DNA from: Megamerina dolium
Taxonomy: Eukaryota; Arthropoda; Insecta; Diptera; Megamerinidae
DNA: 64,000 nt
Direction: 5' to 3'
Assembly (NCBI GenBank): GCA_963854835.1
Contig: OY978526.1
Coordinates: forward strand, 88,464,846-88,528,845
Position numbers and translations under genes: made by a program
Shown here: positions 44,819-56,626 of the stretch, piece after piece
Layout of the letters: every line of letters starts with the position of its first letter
How positions within the stretch are numbered: position 1 is the stretch's first letter
Notes under the pieces: model-generated
The model's input: only the letters and a program-made list of their open reading frames with translations
Told to the model about the DNA's origin: nothing
Database searches by the model: none

Positions 44819-46270
44819 CTAGGGTACCAGGCTGGAACATAGGGCCACAACGAATTTCTTCCATTCGGGTCTAATTGTGCCAGTCCCTTCACTGCTCCAT
44901 TTTCTTTTTCGAATCTCCAATTTAACTAGTGTTTGCTGGGTTCTGGCCCATAAGACAGCGTTTGAAATAGTATTTGGCCAGTATATTTTTAGAATTTTTC
45001 GTAAGCAACGGTTTACGAGGACTTGTAGTGAGTTTATATCAACTGCTGCCGCATTCCACGTCTCGCGTCCATATAATAAAGATGGCTTGACAATTGAATT
45101 GAATATTTTCAATTTTGTGCGCTGTGACATGTGCGATACGTTCCAAATTGTTTGCAGTGAGCCGAATGCCGCCGTTGCTTTTTTTATTCGGCTTTTCAAC
45201 GAGATAACGCTGCCCAGATAGCAGAAAGATTGTACCACCTCCAGTTCAATGCAGTAAATTGCAAATTTGTGAGTGTTTTGTGTGTTTATACTCATAGTTT
45301 TGGTTTTCGGGATATTAAACGCCAGTCCGGCTTTCGCGGCTGCTTTTTGTACTGCTTGAATTTTCGCTGCCATGTCAATGTATGTATGTGACAGCAGGCA
45401 AATGTCGTCTGCGTAGTCGAGGTCCGTCAGTTGGCCTTGCAGTCCCCAAGCAATACCGCTTCCAGGTGTCGTGGTAGTTTCCATGACGACGTCCAACACG
45501 ATGTTGAACAGCAAAGGTGAAAGAACACAGTCTTGTCGCACACCTGCGAACACTTAAATTCTGTCACCCAGAAGTTGTTCATGCATTATCCGACAGCCAG
45601 CATCTGCATAGAGTGCCACAAACGAATTTAATTAGTTTTGATGGGACCCCTTTGCATTCAAGAGCGCTACGAATAGCGCCGTGGTGTATCGTGTCAAACG
45701 CTTTTTGAAAGTCAATAAAGACGAAATAGAGTGGGGTCCTCCACTCAACTGACTGTTCAACTATAACTCGAAGACTGTTGATGTGATCGATGCATGAGCA
45801 TGAAGCCTGCCTGCTCCTGTCTGGATGCAGTACAGCGGAAAATCTTTTGTTTATGATTTGCGCGGCTATTTTGTTGATCATACTGAGCAAGGTTATGAAT
45901 CTCCAATTCGTGCATTTTGTGAGGTTGCCCTTCTTGGGCATTTAAAAAATAACTCCTTTCTTGAATTCGTCAGGGATGTGACCGTTGGCCCAGAATTTTT
46001 CTACTAAGGGGTATATTATGCTTACGCTGGTTTCGGGGTCTGCTTTTAGCAGCTTAGGCGAGATATTGTCTTGTCCCGGAGTTTTGCTGTTTTTAAGGGA
46101 CTTTATGGCCGCCACAATCTGTTGGGATATCGACCCTTTCCTCGTGTGATGTGCATTGACATATTATTACAATATCCTTCGGTGAATTAGAAAGCATGTC
46201 TGCATAGTATTGGGTCCAGATGACTAGTTGTTACTCTTCCGGTGAAACAAGCGCTCATTAAGAGCGTCAT
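44819..46270 (-). mobile_element. RTE-type LINE, antisense, long relic of the reverse transcriptase
   Basis: Minus strand from about 46190: KSLKNSKTPGQDNISPKLLK, FWANGHIPDEFKKGVIF, then MPKKGNLTKCTNWRFITLLS, TPLYFVFIDFQKAFDTIHHG (palm motif A, Asp), FAGVRQDCVLSPLLFNIVLD (motif B), LDYADDICLLSHTYIDMAAK (motif C, YADD), SLLYGRETWNAA, VNRCLRKILKIYWPNTISNA and the terminal RPEWKKFVVALCSSLVP. It has a stop at 45939-45944 and a frameshift near 45560, plus a deletion before the last block. After the stop is a TATGGATGGATGGATT tail (44818-44800), matching the short copy at 4132-4406. It lies inside the AT-hook gene intron; gene and LINE are both on the minus strand. Confidence 0.88.
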
Positions 46271-46406
46271 GGAAATTAATTTATGAAACTACGCAGGATT
46301 TTATCGCAAAAAAAAAATTAAACTACTAACCAGACAAGATATAGTATTCATTTCTGAGTGCAGTTATATTTTCTTGCTTACTACACCACCACCTTTCATC
46401 ACTTAC

Positions 46407-46592
46407 CTTCTCGTTTTGGTGTTGTAGCTCCCATTGAGGTGCTGCCAGTTTGTTGTGCCGCCATTGTGGGTGAAGATATTGAACGGTTAAGTGAACCATT
46501 GCCACCACCACGTCGTGTACTACCACGTGGTCGACCGCGTTTGGTACCACGCGGATGATGACGTCTGCGACGATGATAATCACTAAATAGTG
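46407..46592 (-). CDS. AT-hook protein, penultimate coding exon in the window
   Basis: A 186-bp exon bounded by a pyrimidine-rich acceptor (TCTTCTTTCAG, ending 46593) and donor GTAAGT (46406-46401). It encodes LFSDYHRRRRHHPRG, the classical AT-hook TKRGRPRGSTRRGG (core RGRP), then a Ser/Thr-rich SLNRSISSPTMAAQQTGSTS and MGATTPKRE. It begins with two bases of a split codon and ends with one base (G), which joins to AT of the next exon to give Asp. Together the two exons give at least 180 residues with two or three AT-hook-like segments. The protein is likely nuclear and chromatin-associated (inference). Upstream exons were not found in the window, so the N-terminus is unknown. Other frames open across this exon are shadows. 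Confidence 0.85.
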
Positions 46593-48239
46593 CTGAAAGA
46601 AGATAATAAGAAAAGACAAAAGTTAAATAGTTGAGGTGGTATACTAATAATCTAAAAATGTCTACATATAAATTGATTAATATCATTTTTTAATGGCAGC
46701 ATCATTTAAGGATATTATGGTAAATTTGCTCTTAATTACGCATACTCATGTAAGTTGTTCTATACAGAATATATGCACAAATAAAAAAGTCAAAGTATGT
46801 TAGTAATTGAACAACTCATGTTCGCTTTTTTATTACACTCCTGTTCACATATTGTATATTTTTTATATTTGTATTTGTGTAAAAAAGAGAGTATTATTTT
46901 TCGGACTATTTATTATTTTTTTTTAAAGAAAATTATTGGTTTTAGATTAATTTTAATTCTATAGCCATATATTTTTTATTGTCTGTTAAATTTTTCAACA
47001 AAGACAATTAATCACTTTTTCAAATGCATGAAAATACCATAAAAATATATGTTATATAGTACATATAGATATCGAGACCACAGGTAAAGTAATTACCAAA
47101 TAAAATACATAAATTCGAATTTAAAAGAATGCAGTTTAAAATTATATACATATAAAATAAATAGCCAAATGTTTGGACATTATAAAATAACCCTTAGAAC
47201 AATGGGTACCATTAAAATGTAGGGTGGATGATTAAAATGTGATGATACTACGCGTATGTTATATGTATAATGCTTGTATGTGGCTACATAAATGGAATAC
47301 ATAAGGCATAATATATTTAATAGTCCATAGTATCGGGATGGATGGACACTACATATGACATAGCTCAGAAAGAGTAACGACACAAGAGATCGTATGTTTA
47401 AAATCGACTAATAGAAAGTTAGTCATATCCAAAGGACCACAAATTTGCCATCACAAATGTTCTAAGACCTCTTTGGCGAAGCCCAGAAAAGGTGATGGCA
47501 CAAGATATCTAGCGTTTGAAATCTTCTAAAACATAGTTTACATTAGAGAACTGTCAAACTTAGCTACGTTCTTGCATGCTGGCAGTGTCTGCAACATCAG
47601 TGTTTAGCCCTCAAAGTATATGTATCATAACAGGCTTTTGTCTGAACAAACAAAAAAAAAAAAAAGGGTCCTTGTTCCTACGTCAAGCCTCCTTGTTTGT
47701 TTGATTTTGTGGAAGTATCACCATTTTATAATTGAGATTATTTAAACGTAGATCACGTTAAAATAGCAAAATCGTACTATTAGAGGTCCTTCCACATCCA
47801 CATTTCTTGCTATCAACCCAACGAACTATGGGTAAATAGTAAAGGAATTCAGAGACTAGATCAACAGCTAATATTTTAAAGCCTCTGCACCATCGTAACG
47901 GCCGTTCTGCTGAAAACATAATTGTAAGTAGTTAGTAAAGTGTTGGGGATGGCCCAAATTCATCAATTGTATTGACTGCTCGGTATTTGGGCTTGTCCTA
48001 CATCTCAATATTGCGAATTTTGCATTTGAAATTTCGCCTACTATTCTTAAATAGCTCAACTTAGCTAATATTGTAGATATAGTTCTGGTTAATGCGTGGT
48101 TTTAACCAGACGGCGTCTCAAGCCTCAACTGGCCTTCAAGAACATAATTTTTGACAACATTGGACTTCTGTTTTTGTGGGATTACTCTTGAGATACCAGC
48201 CGAAATAGACCAAAAAGTCATGGAATATTAACTCAAGAG
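46593..48239. other. Non-coding stretch, possibly upstream intron of the AT-hook gene
   Basis: AT-rich. Short matches to the SINE body (GACATAGCTCAGAAAGAGTA near 47355 and GCCCAGAAAAGGTGATGGCA near 47480) hint at very old SINE pieces. Nothing else is recognised. Confidence 0.4.
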
Positions 48240-48900
48240 GATCGATTTCAGTCGAGACAGTCTTATGGCGGTGGTATCAGTACGATAAGGGATTACCTCT
48301 ACAAAGCTATGTCTGAATTTGCTTGTGCATTTTAATACCGAACGAGGTTTCAGACAAGGTGATTCGTTATCGTGTGACTTCTTCAACCTTACTATCTTCA
48401 AAAAAAATGTCATGCTGATGGCATATGCCGGAACGGAATTGGAACGTAAGTCACGTCGAATGAGTCTTACGGTGAACGAGGGCAAGACGAAGTACCTAGT
48501 GTCTACAAACAAAGAATCCCGGCGTTTTGGACAACACTTCACTGTTGACAAGTGCACTTTCGAGGTGGTGAAGGACTTCGTCTATCTTGGGACCAGCATC
48601 AACAACTGTAATGACGCCAGCCTGGAGGTCATGCGTAGGATAGCTCTTGCTAACAGGTATTACTTTGGGCTGAGTAAGCAATTAAGTAGTCGAGCCCACG
48701 CTCGAAGATCGAAAATCACACTCTACAATTCCTGTCTCAACATACGGCGCAGAAGCCTGGACAATTTCCACCATGGATGAAAGGATGTTTGGAGTTTTCG
48801 AGAAAAAAGTTCTGCGCTTGATCTTCGGATCTATTTGCGCTGATGGCGAGTATCGAATGGGGTACAAAGATGAGCTGTACGCATAGTCAGACGAATCAAA
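48240..48900 (+). mobile_element. LINE reverse transcriptase relic (same family as 7440-8515)
   Basis: Frames give AMSEFACAF, ERGFRQGDSLSCDFFNL (motif B), then after a deletion that removes YADD: VNEGKTKYLVSTNKESRRFG, FVYLGTSINNCNDASLEVMR, YYFGLSKQLSSRAHARRSKI, TYGAEAWTISTMDE-like and MFGVFEKKVLRLIFGSICAD. Frameshifted; lacks the terminal GRP block. Ends next to SINE copy E. Confidence 0.82.
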
Positions 48901-48902
48901 AT

Positions 48903-48987
48903 CAAAATTTGTTATGCTTCAGCCGGGGATTGAACCCACGACCTACAGATCAAAAAGCCAACACACTAGCCACTGAGCTACGGCATC
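48903..48987 (-). mobile_element. SINE head, copy E
   Basis: Minus strand: GATGCCGTAGCTCAGTGGCT (A box) and GTGGGTTCAATCCCCGGCTG (B box), then GCATAACAAATTTTGAT. Head only, as in copy A. It abuts a LINE relic. Confidence 0.8.
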
Positions 48988-50832
48988 TACATTGGGTGGG
49001 GATAATTGTTTACCCAAGAGGATGCGAGTTAGAGCATCGTAACAAAAAATAACAAGGAGATGATGTACAATGATTTTAAGTTTCGCGGTACAATTGTTCA
49101 GCGAATATATTTATGTATGAAACTAGTGAGTCATACATGATTTTCTGTTTTTTTTTTCTTTATTATTTTTATGAATTTTTATATTGTTGCTCCGATTATA
49201 ACAAATATTTTCCCATTGTTATGTGCTCAATGTTTTGTTGTTGCTGTTTATTTTGGTTTAATAAAATGTTATATTGCGAAAATGTAACTAATGTTACTGT
49301 TGTTGTTGTTGTTGTTATTGTTGTTGTTGCATATTAAATATTTGTCTTTATTATCTACTTCTGTGCCTGTTGTCGTTGTCGTTGTCATGTGTTTTTGATT
49401 TATTTTTTTTTTTTATTTATTAATTTTGTGTCTAACTGTAAATTGCATAAATGAAACGGTGTTTCATTGGTTCGTTGTCACTGTCACCATCGCATAAAAC
49501 ATCATCGTAGCAAGCAGTCAGTCATCATCAACAACAACAATAACCGCAACACATCAGCAACATTATTATTTTTGTATTTTTCTTATTTTCCGTGACATGT
49601 CTTTCACACACATATACACACACACACACACATAGGTACATACATAGATTTAGTGGCATACACGCAAAGCAAGTGCAATATCACTGCATTGTTAGCCATC
49701 TTAGACACAAACGTACGTACTTACATAAATAACAGTGAGCAATATAATCATCATCATCATCATCATCGTCATCGTCATCGTCAACAATGACATGAGTGTG
49801 CTTAGTTAACCAAGTGCAACAGAAGAAGGCATCATCATACTACATTGTATGTACATACATATATGTAAAAGATGGGCCATCGGATGGGTTTGTTTTAAAA
49901 TACATCTTAATCTGACATTGACAGTTTTTTTTTTTTCAAAATTATCATCGGCTTCGTTATGGCTAATTTGTATGGGCTTCAGAGCAACTGGAATATTTAT
50001 GCCTTGTTTTAAAAAATGAGGGTTTGAAAAAACCCATAGGTTATAGGTTAGGCTATCGGTCACCCTTTAAATTAACGCACTTAGACCAGTTTTGATACCA
50101 TGAATCCATGATTATACTTGAAACCTGCGTTCTCTGCGTAAATATAAAGTACAAGTACCCAACCAGCCGAGACAGTCATTTCATTATTTTATCCAGCTTT
50201 TTTTTTTTTAAGAAACCATTCGATGGTCCACCCTTTATATGCATATGGACATGATTGAATATACAAAAAATTTAGCGTTCAAGTACAAGCGCATTTTTAT
50301 GAAGCGTCATTATGAATGAAGCGTATCTTACTAATGCGCATATTGCAAATTATTGTCGCATTTGTGTTGCTTAATAACCAAATAAAATCATAAATAAAAT
50401 TGTTTTCCACTTCTTAAATAGCATGGTATACTATATAACAAGTAGGTACTTTTACACATATTTTTCGTTTGTAAACAATAAAGAATGTTAAATTATCTAT
50501 AGGTATGTAATAAAATGGTATGGCATTTTGAGAAGAATTAAAATGGCTAAAACGAAACCAGGAAGTAAGCATTTATTTAAGCTAGATGATACATACTGAT
50601 GAAAAAAAAGTCTGAGAGTTTTGCAAAGGAACGGGGCTAGTGCGTTCTCTCTTGGCTCCTGGATGATTACTTTCGGCGCTGAGATTCTTTCAATTACAAC
50701 TTGTGCGCAAATAATCATTGATAACGGTCTAATGAAGGCATTGATCATTACCTTTTCCGTCAGGCAGTCAAGCTGCCATTAAGACTTTCGACTCACGAAG
50801 CTTTTTAACTAAGTTTGAAGTTTGAATAGTTC
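48988..50832. other. Simple-sequence-rich non-coding stretch
   Basis: GTT repeats (49297-49327), CA repeats (49612-49633), TCA/TCG triplet runs (about 49749-49781). No gene is recognised. Confidence 0.5.
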
Positions 50833-50840
50833 ATTGGCAC

Positions 50841-51778
50841 TAGAGATGTCAATTTTAGCAATTTTGTCGATCTCGCGATTTTCGGGATCTGAAAATACAA
50901 TTCCGGGATACCGGGATCGTTTCAAAATTCAGGCAGCTTTGATATCGTATTTTTTTAATTTTTTAATGTTCTTAATGAAGATGGAAAATGGAGAATTACG
51001 AGAATCCTAAATATAAAAATCATAAGTAAAGCTTGGTGAACCAGGTCCATCACAGCCAAAATGAGATATTCATTGTGCTGAGTTTATGCTATGCATTTGG
51101 TGGGATATGAAAGGTATTGTGTTCCATGATAAAAATTAATTTTTCAACACGACCACACCAGACCACATATTGCCCAAAAGATTAAAGACTATTTAGAACG
51201 ACAGAACTGTGAAGTATTGTATTACATCACTCGCCATATTCACCAGATATCGCTTGATCAGATTACCATTTGTTCCGGTCGATACAGTCAGCTCTTTCTG
51301 GAGAACGCTTTGGTTCTTATGGAAGTATCAACATTTGTTATGAGAGTTGGATTGCATCATATGCAATGTCATAGTTTCTGATAGAGCATATGTAAAATGG
51401 CCTTCAAATAAATATGAATTTTTGACTATTAAATCGAAATTTTCAGTTTATACACCCAATAAATATTTTACCTGAACTGACACACAGTCATTCATTTGGA
51501 CTATACTTTTTCCCTGTACTCACATAAAGGTATCGCAAACGCAAATAATCCTTGTTTTGTCGTAGGTTGGCCAAAGGCCGACACTGCGACCTAAAAGACC
51601 TTTTATGTCACTTGTTTTGACCTTAAAAGGAGGATATTTGTCTTTAAAGTTTGAAAAATTTACTTGGCTATAAAAAAATTATTTTAGGGATCCCGGGATT
51701 TGAACCGACAAATCCCGAGATTTTCGGAACATGTAAAAAACCGGGGTCCCGGGATCTCAAACATCGCTGACATCCCTA
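50841..51778. mobile_element. hAT-like non-autonomous element enclosing a mariner relic
   Basis: The ends TAGAGATGTC (50841) and GACATCCCTA (to 51778) are inverted repeats with one mismatch. They are flanked by ATTGGCAC (50833-50840) and ATTGACAC (51779-51786), an 8-bp duplication with one mismatch, as hAT elements make. Subterminal CCGGGAT/ATCCCGGG motifs occur near both ends (50900-50920; 51690-51755). No hAT transposase is present. Confidence 0.78.
51060..51425 (+). mobile_element. Mariner transposase relic, family 4, inside the hAT-like element
   Basis: LCIWWDMKGIVFHDKN, then HIAQK-like sequence, KDYLERQNCEVLY, and in shifted frames SPDIA*SDYHLFRSIQSALS and GERFGSYG. This is the second half of a DD34D mariner transposase with the SDYHLF third Asp. 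Multiple stops. The first half and the ends are missing. Confidence 0.8.
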
Positions 51779-51852
51779 ATTGACACTCTACCGTCTAGAA
51801 AATAAGTAACACACAAAATGAGGCTGCACAGAACCATGCTTGAGATTCCAAT

Positions 51853-52062
51853 ACACAGCTTTTTCTGAGCTTTGTCGCAGAGCTCTTTTAGAAGCTTTTT
51901 CATTGCAAATTTTTACTGTCGGAAGAATAGCCCATTGTTTGCCGGCATGTGGGTACCGTTCAAAAGAATAATATTTCGATATCAAAGTTGTGCTCCAGTC
52001 GGGGATCAAGCCCATGCTCTACAGACCAGAAGGCCAATACACTAATCACTGAGCTACGGCAC
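51853..52062 (-). mobile_element. SINE, copy F
   Basis: Minus strand: GGTGCCGTAGCTCAGTGATT (A box), GGGCTTGATCCCCGACTGGA (B box, mutated), then TTTGATATCGAAATATTATT, GGTACCCACATGCCGGCAAA, ATTCTTCCGACAGTAAAAAT, AAAAAGCTTCTAAAAGAGCT and CTCAGAAAAAGCTG, where it is truncated. Confidence 0.85.
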
Positions 52063-53857
52063 CTACCTCCACTTTTACAAGTCGGTATAACTAAGGGCAA
52101 GTTATGATCGCTTTACCTCTGGAATAGATCTAATGGAATCTTTTCTGATGTTCTACACCAGTTCAAAGCCCTGGTCAATGGTAAACAAATTATGATCGAA
52201 AACAAAATCTACAAAATATGGCAATCGCGGAATTATTGCTTGCCGGGAAATCGTCTTCATTTATAAGTTCGAATTTTGGAACAAGCTGAATTTCATCATT
52301 GAACAATGAACTGACAACTAGCGACAACAACTAGATTGGAAGACAAGAAGGCATCGAGAATAATTGCGGAAAGAAAATTGATATTTGTAAATATTGACGT
52401 GCCTAGGTTGCCACAACGGAGGTTCATATCGAACGTTATTTGGCTGTTGAAGAGATCGAAAATTACTTGCCATAAAGGAGACAATATTAGTGTAAATTTT
52501 GATCTGTTTTTTAAATAGTGCTCCTGAAACGCGAACATTCAGTGAATAAACAAATTTTAAATGAAAAAATGTAATATTGCTAAAATTAATAATAAAGAAA
52601 TTTCGTAAATAAATATATTCTTTGTTTCGTGCGAAAATAAGCGACAAATTTAAAGAGAAAGTGATTCTATATTCGAAAAACCTATGTTTTAGACTGGAAT
52701 TAGCCCACAAAAATTAACATTTAAATAAATTATGCTACTCCCTATGGTACGTATGGTTTGTTATTTTTGCAATTCTCCACACTACCTGCCTATCATGGCT
52801 GTGCTACTGACTTATATACAATTATTTATTGCAAATGCAACACACATAAAAATTGCTACCATCGCAGCATAGAGCATAACATTGCATTATTTTGCTGTTG
52901 TTGATGTTTTTCTGGCTTTTTTGATGATTTACATCAATTTTTATATTATTGAATTTTGTGTGCGCTTGTTTAACGTTGTCATAAGTTTTATCAATAAATA
53001 CATGTACAAAAATAAATCAAAAAAACGTGTTTCTTTTTCGATTGTGTTATACATATATATATATATCTACTTGGTATAATGTGTTCTCTTTTTTTTCCAC
53101 TTTATCGTATTGTATAGTATTCTTCAATAACAACAGCAATGGCAGGCAACAACATGACAGTAATGGTAACTCTTTTGCTTTTATGTATGTCGATATTTTG
53201 TTGTCCTTATTACTTATGCTACCTACCTACATAGCTATTGAATTGTCATATTGTTGTTGGAATAAAAATTTAAATAAATACAAATAGAAAAGCAAACAAA
53301 AAATTGGATTTAGTTGTGATTTTGTGTTTTGTCGTAGTTGGAAGTTATTCATGTAACATATATATATATATAATTTTAGTACATACAAAACAAAGGTACA
53401 ATATAAAGCTATAGTTATTGTAAGAGCGAAAATATATTACCAATAAACACGAAACCTAAATTTACATTAGAATTTGGTAAATGTTTTCATTTCAATTGGA
53501 TTGCTGATGTTACTTGGAAAAATAAGAAATAATTTTTCAGCAAATCTCAGTTTTTTCGATTTTCTTTTTTTTTAATGCTTATGAATTCAATGATCAATAA
53601 CAGACATAGGAGTTATGGGTCATTTGAATGGGTGAGTCTATATATTGTTAGAATTCTGATTTGAAAAATTTCCTTTGACTGATCATAATTTATGTATATG
53701 GTCTGAAGAATCGAATCATAACTTTTTAAAAGATAGAATACACTCGAAGCAAAATTTGATGAATATGCATGACTTTTCAGTAATGCGTCAATAGCACATT
53801 GACATGGTGAATTATTATTATAATTTTTCACAAGTATTTACCTACAGGTGATGATGT
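52063..53857. other. AT-rich non-coding stretch
   Basis: Two short TA tracts (53052-53066, 53359-53371). Open frames at 52300-52710 have no recognisable domain and I do not call them genes. Confidence 0.45.
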
Positions 53858-54210
53858 TAGCAGCTAATCCGCATTAACTCCACGAGTTAATTCTCAAAAT
53901 TAAAGAGAATTGGGGCAATTTGCGATGGCAACACTGATGAAAAATTTCTATTGTGAATTTTTCTCTATCCAACTTACAAAATAATAGGTGTGTTTCCTCA
54001 TGAAAAGCGTAGGCGAAGAAATAAATCCAGCTGTCAATTACAAACTGTGAATGTCAATTTACAAGTTTCTGATAGTTATCAGTTCACGTACTTCTTGTAG
54101 ATTTTCTCATATCAAAAATGACAGATGACAGAAATTGATAGTGATAGTAATGTAAGTGAGCAGACCTAATAAAACATCAATCAGCCGTTTAATCCGGATT
54201 AACGCTGCCG
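53858..54210. mobile_element. Possible MITE with inverted ends
   Basis: Left GCAGCTAATCCGCATTAAC (53860-53878) resembles the reverse complement of the right end, GGCAGCGTTAATCCGGATTAA (54189-54209). The interior is non-coding. No target duplication was found and the family is unknown. Confidence 0.4.
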
Positions 54211-54379
54211 TCTGTCTAGGCTATAACAATAGTTAAAGTTAATCGTCTTGTTAATCCCCCAATTCCTTTGGCTTTCCAATAATTTGGGCTTTAACTCGTT
54301 TTGGAACGTAAATGTATAAAACTGACACGAATTTCTTTCTAACCCAAATCATAGTGACATACCCCAATACCCTCAAATG

Positions 54380-55085
54380 TTAGGGAAGGTGGGTTTGGCG
54401 GTGAACGAGGGCAAAACGAAGTATATGCTGTCCGCAAACAGGAAGACGCGGCGTCTAGGATCCCATGTTTTGCTGCGGACAGCTATTCTTTCGAAGTTGT
54501 CAAGGAATTTACTTTCCTTGGCACCGCCGTTAACACCGAAAATGATGTCAGCCTAGAGATAAAGCGAAAACTAACTCTTGCTAATAGGTGTTACTACAGA
54601 CTCAGTCAGCAAATTACGAGTAAAGCCATCTCTGGCCCGACAAAACTGACACTCTACAAGAAGCTCATCATACCCATGCTGTTCTATGGCACGGAAGCTT
54701 GGGTTGTGTCGCAGACCGATGCAGCCACGCTTGGGGTGCTCGAGAGAGATTCTTCGCTAGATCTTCGGTCCTGTTCGTGTCGGTGACGACTATCGTATTC
54801 GAATGAACCACGAACGGTACGAGCTCTACGATGACATTGACATAGTACAACAACGCATCACTAGCGCTGGCTAGTCCATATTGCGCGTATGGATGAAGAA
54901 GATCCGGCGAAAAAGGTGTTTGAAACGGAAGCCGTTGGACGACGACGTAGGGGAAGGCCATGCTTTCGATGGAAGGACCAGATCCCGGAAAACCTGGTGC
55001 ATGGAACTGATCGAAGAAGGCGCACGCAAAACAGAGACGTCTGGAGACAGCTTCTGAGGTCGGCCATAACTTGATAACGGTTTGT
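54380..55085 (+). mobile_element. LINE reverse transcriptase C-terminal relic
   Basis: VNEGKTKYMLSANRKTRRLG, then shifted frames with FEVVKEFTFLGTAVNTENDV, SLEIKRKLTLANRCYYRLSQ, MLFYGTEAWVVSQTDAATLG, HIARMDEEDPAKKVFETEA, RRRRGRPCFRWKDQIPENLV and RNRDVWRQLL-type ending. It is related to the family at 7440 but a separate subfamily. No palm motifs remain. Confidence 0.82.
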
Positions 55086-56472
55086 AATGGCCATATATGA
55101 CTGAATGAAGGTATTAGATGGTGATCTATTGAAATCAGGAAAAAACTTGTTGCTGAAAAAATTATTAAAGGACTTAAGACATTTATTGAAAACGCCGTAA
55201 GTCTCTACTACGCACGAATAGCACCAAATTGAAGGGATTAAGTATTATTTAGTACTTACTACGTAAATAATATGTCGATTACTAATATTAATCTTCAAGT
55301 TTATTCAGATTTATACAAACATATTCATAACTATTAAAGCTAATTTCATGCATTTTGAAGACAATTTATTCAGAGAAAGGAACGAAACACTATTCAAGAA
55401 TAAATTGCATGATGATTACTACTACAAATTTCTAAAATATGTAGAAATAAGAAGGGGGAAATTTTGGTGGATATTCTACACAAACACAAACACACACACA
55501 TACAAACAAAAATTAAAAAGGCAAAATTATTTAGCAGATTGACTATCCAATACTATGTATAATAGCTCAACCAAACAATAATCAGTATTGTTAGTGATTA
55601 TCAAGCATGAAGCATTTAGATATATATGATAGGTAAAAAAATGAAATCCGATAAAAAATTTGGGAATTATGAAGATAAAAATCAAAGAGCATTCACAAAT
55701 GTACAACAGACAACAGCGGTTGGGAGGGGGGTAAGAATAAAAGAGTGTAACAAAAAATCAGTGGGTAAAGATGCAAGCATTTAATGAGCCACAGACTAAT
55801 GAAATACCATCATACTTATATCACCGTTTCGAGGATGCTAAAGGTGAACAACAATAACAATATGAATCGTATGTACCTAAGTTTGAGTATATATTCGAAC
55901 ATACAAAAAGGATCTTCAACGTATTAAGCATAAAAAATGAATGACACGCAATTATTGAGCAACTATTGCAGCTAGCTAGCTGCTTGAAACTGACTAAAAG
56001 CGAAAAGAATTCCATTAGAGGGGTGGTATGGTATTGCAACGATGAATTAACATCTATGTAGTACTATTATAGTGAATAGCGATTGTTGCATAGACACACA
56101 CACACACACACACACATGTGCACATATAAACTCAACTCTCAAGTCAAAAGATCAAAAGTCTTGCTCATCAGTCAAATCAATTATTGAATTGAATGAATGA
56201 TTCTCTAAATCCGCTTATATATTGCTGACTACTTGTATGTATTTTTTTTTTTGTGTCTCTCTATTAGGATTGTCTAGAGTTAGCTTACTAACTTCTGTAA
56301 AAATGATGCCAGCCAAGTTATGTGCTGTGTTACAAAGATTATTAATGATTTTGCACAAGATTTTGAAAATATGAAAAATAAATTGAAGGGATTTTGTTTT
56401 TCATTACATTTGTCGTTCTTTTTTTTTTTTTTTCTTTTTCTTTGTTAATAAAAAAACACACATGATGAAAAT
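55086..56472. other. AT-rich non-coding stretch
   Basis: A CA microsatellite at 56095-56116, T runs near 56420. No gene is recognised. Confidence 0.5.
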
Positions 56473-56478
56473 TTTATT
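56473..56478 (-). terminator. Candidate polyadenylation signal of the THEG gene
   Basis: AATAAA on the minus strand, about 150 bases after the stop codon. AT-rich context makes chance occurrence likely. Confidence 0.35.
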
Positions 56479-56626
56479 TAGAAATGTTTAGAATTTTTAT
56501 CAAAAAAAAAAAAAAAAAATAATAAATTTTACAATTTTTGAAATGTTGTAAGCTTACAATTAAGAAAGTAATTTTTTTGTTTGTTTACATTTTGAACATT
56601 TTTGCAAAATTTCCCATTTTCAATAC

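Larger units (their letters stand above)
40562..46406 (-). other. Intron of the AT-hook gene (5845 bp)
   Basis: Donor GTAAGT (46406-46401) and acceptor TGTGTAG (ending 40562) on the minus strand. The exons on both sides are in compatible phase. It holds three SINE pieces (41930-42479), a mariner relic, a further SINE piece with a tandem duplication, and a long antisense RTE relic. The parts 40562-41929 and 43736-44818 are AT-rich non-coding DNA with short repeats (for example a 25-bp TACATTTGTATACATTATGT duplication at 41143-41205). Confidence 0.8.

Noticed and set aside
46326..46619. 97-codon minus frame overlapping the AT-hook exon
   Set aside because: An alternative frame of the same exon; the AT-hook frame has the domain and matches splice phase.
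50497..50748. 83-codon minus frame
   Set aside because: No domain recognised; surroundings are non-coding and it could be chance.
52296..52710. Minus-strand frames of 80 and 130 codons
   Set aside because: No recognisable motif, AT-driven composition and no splice or promoter support.
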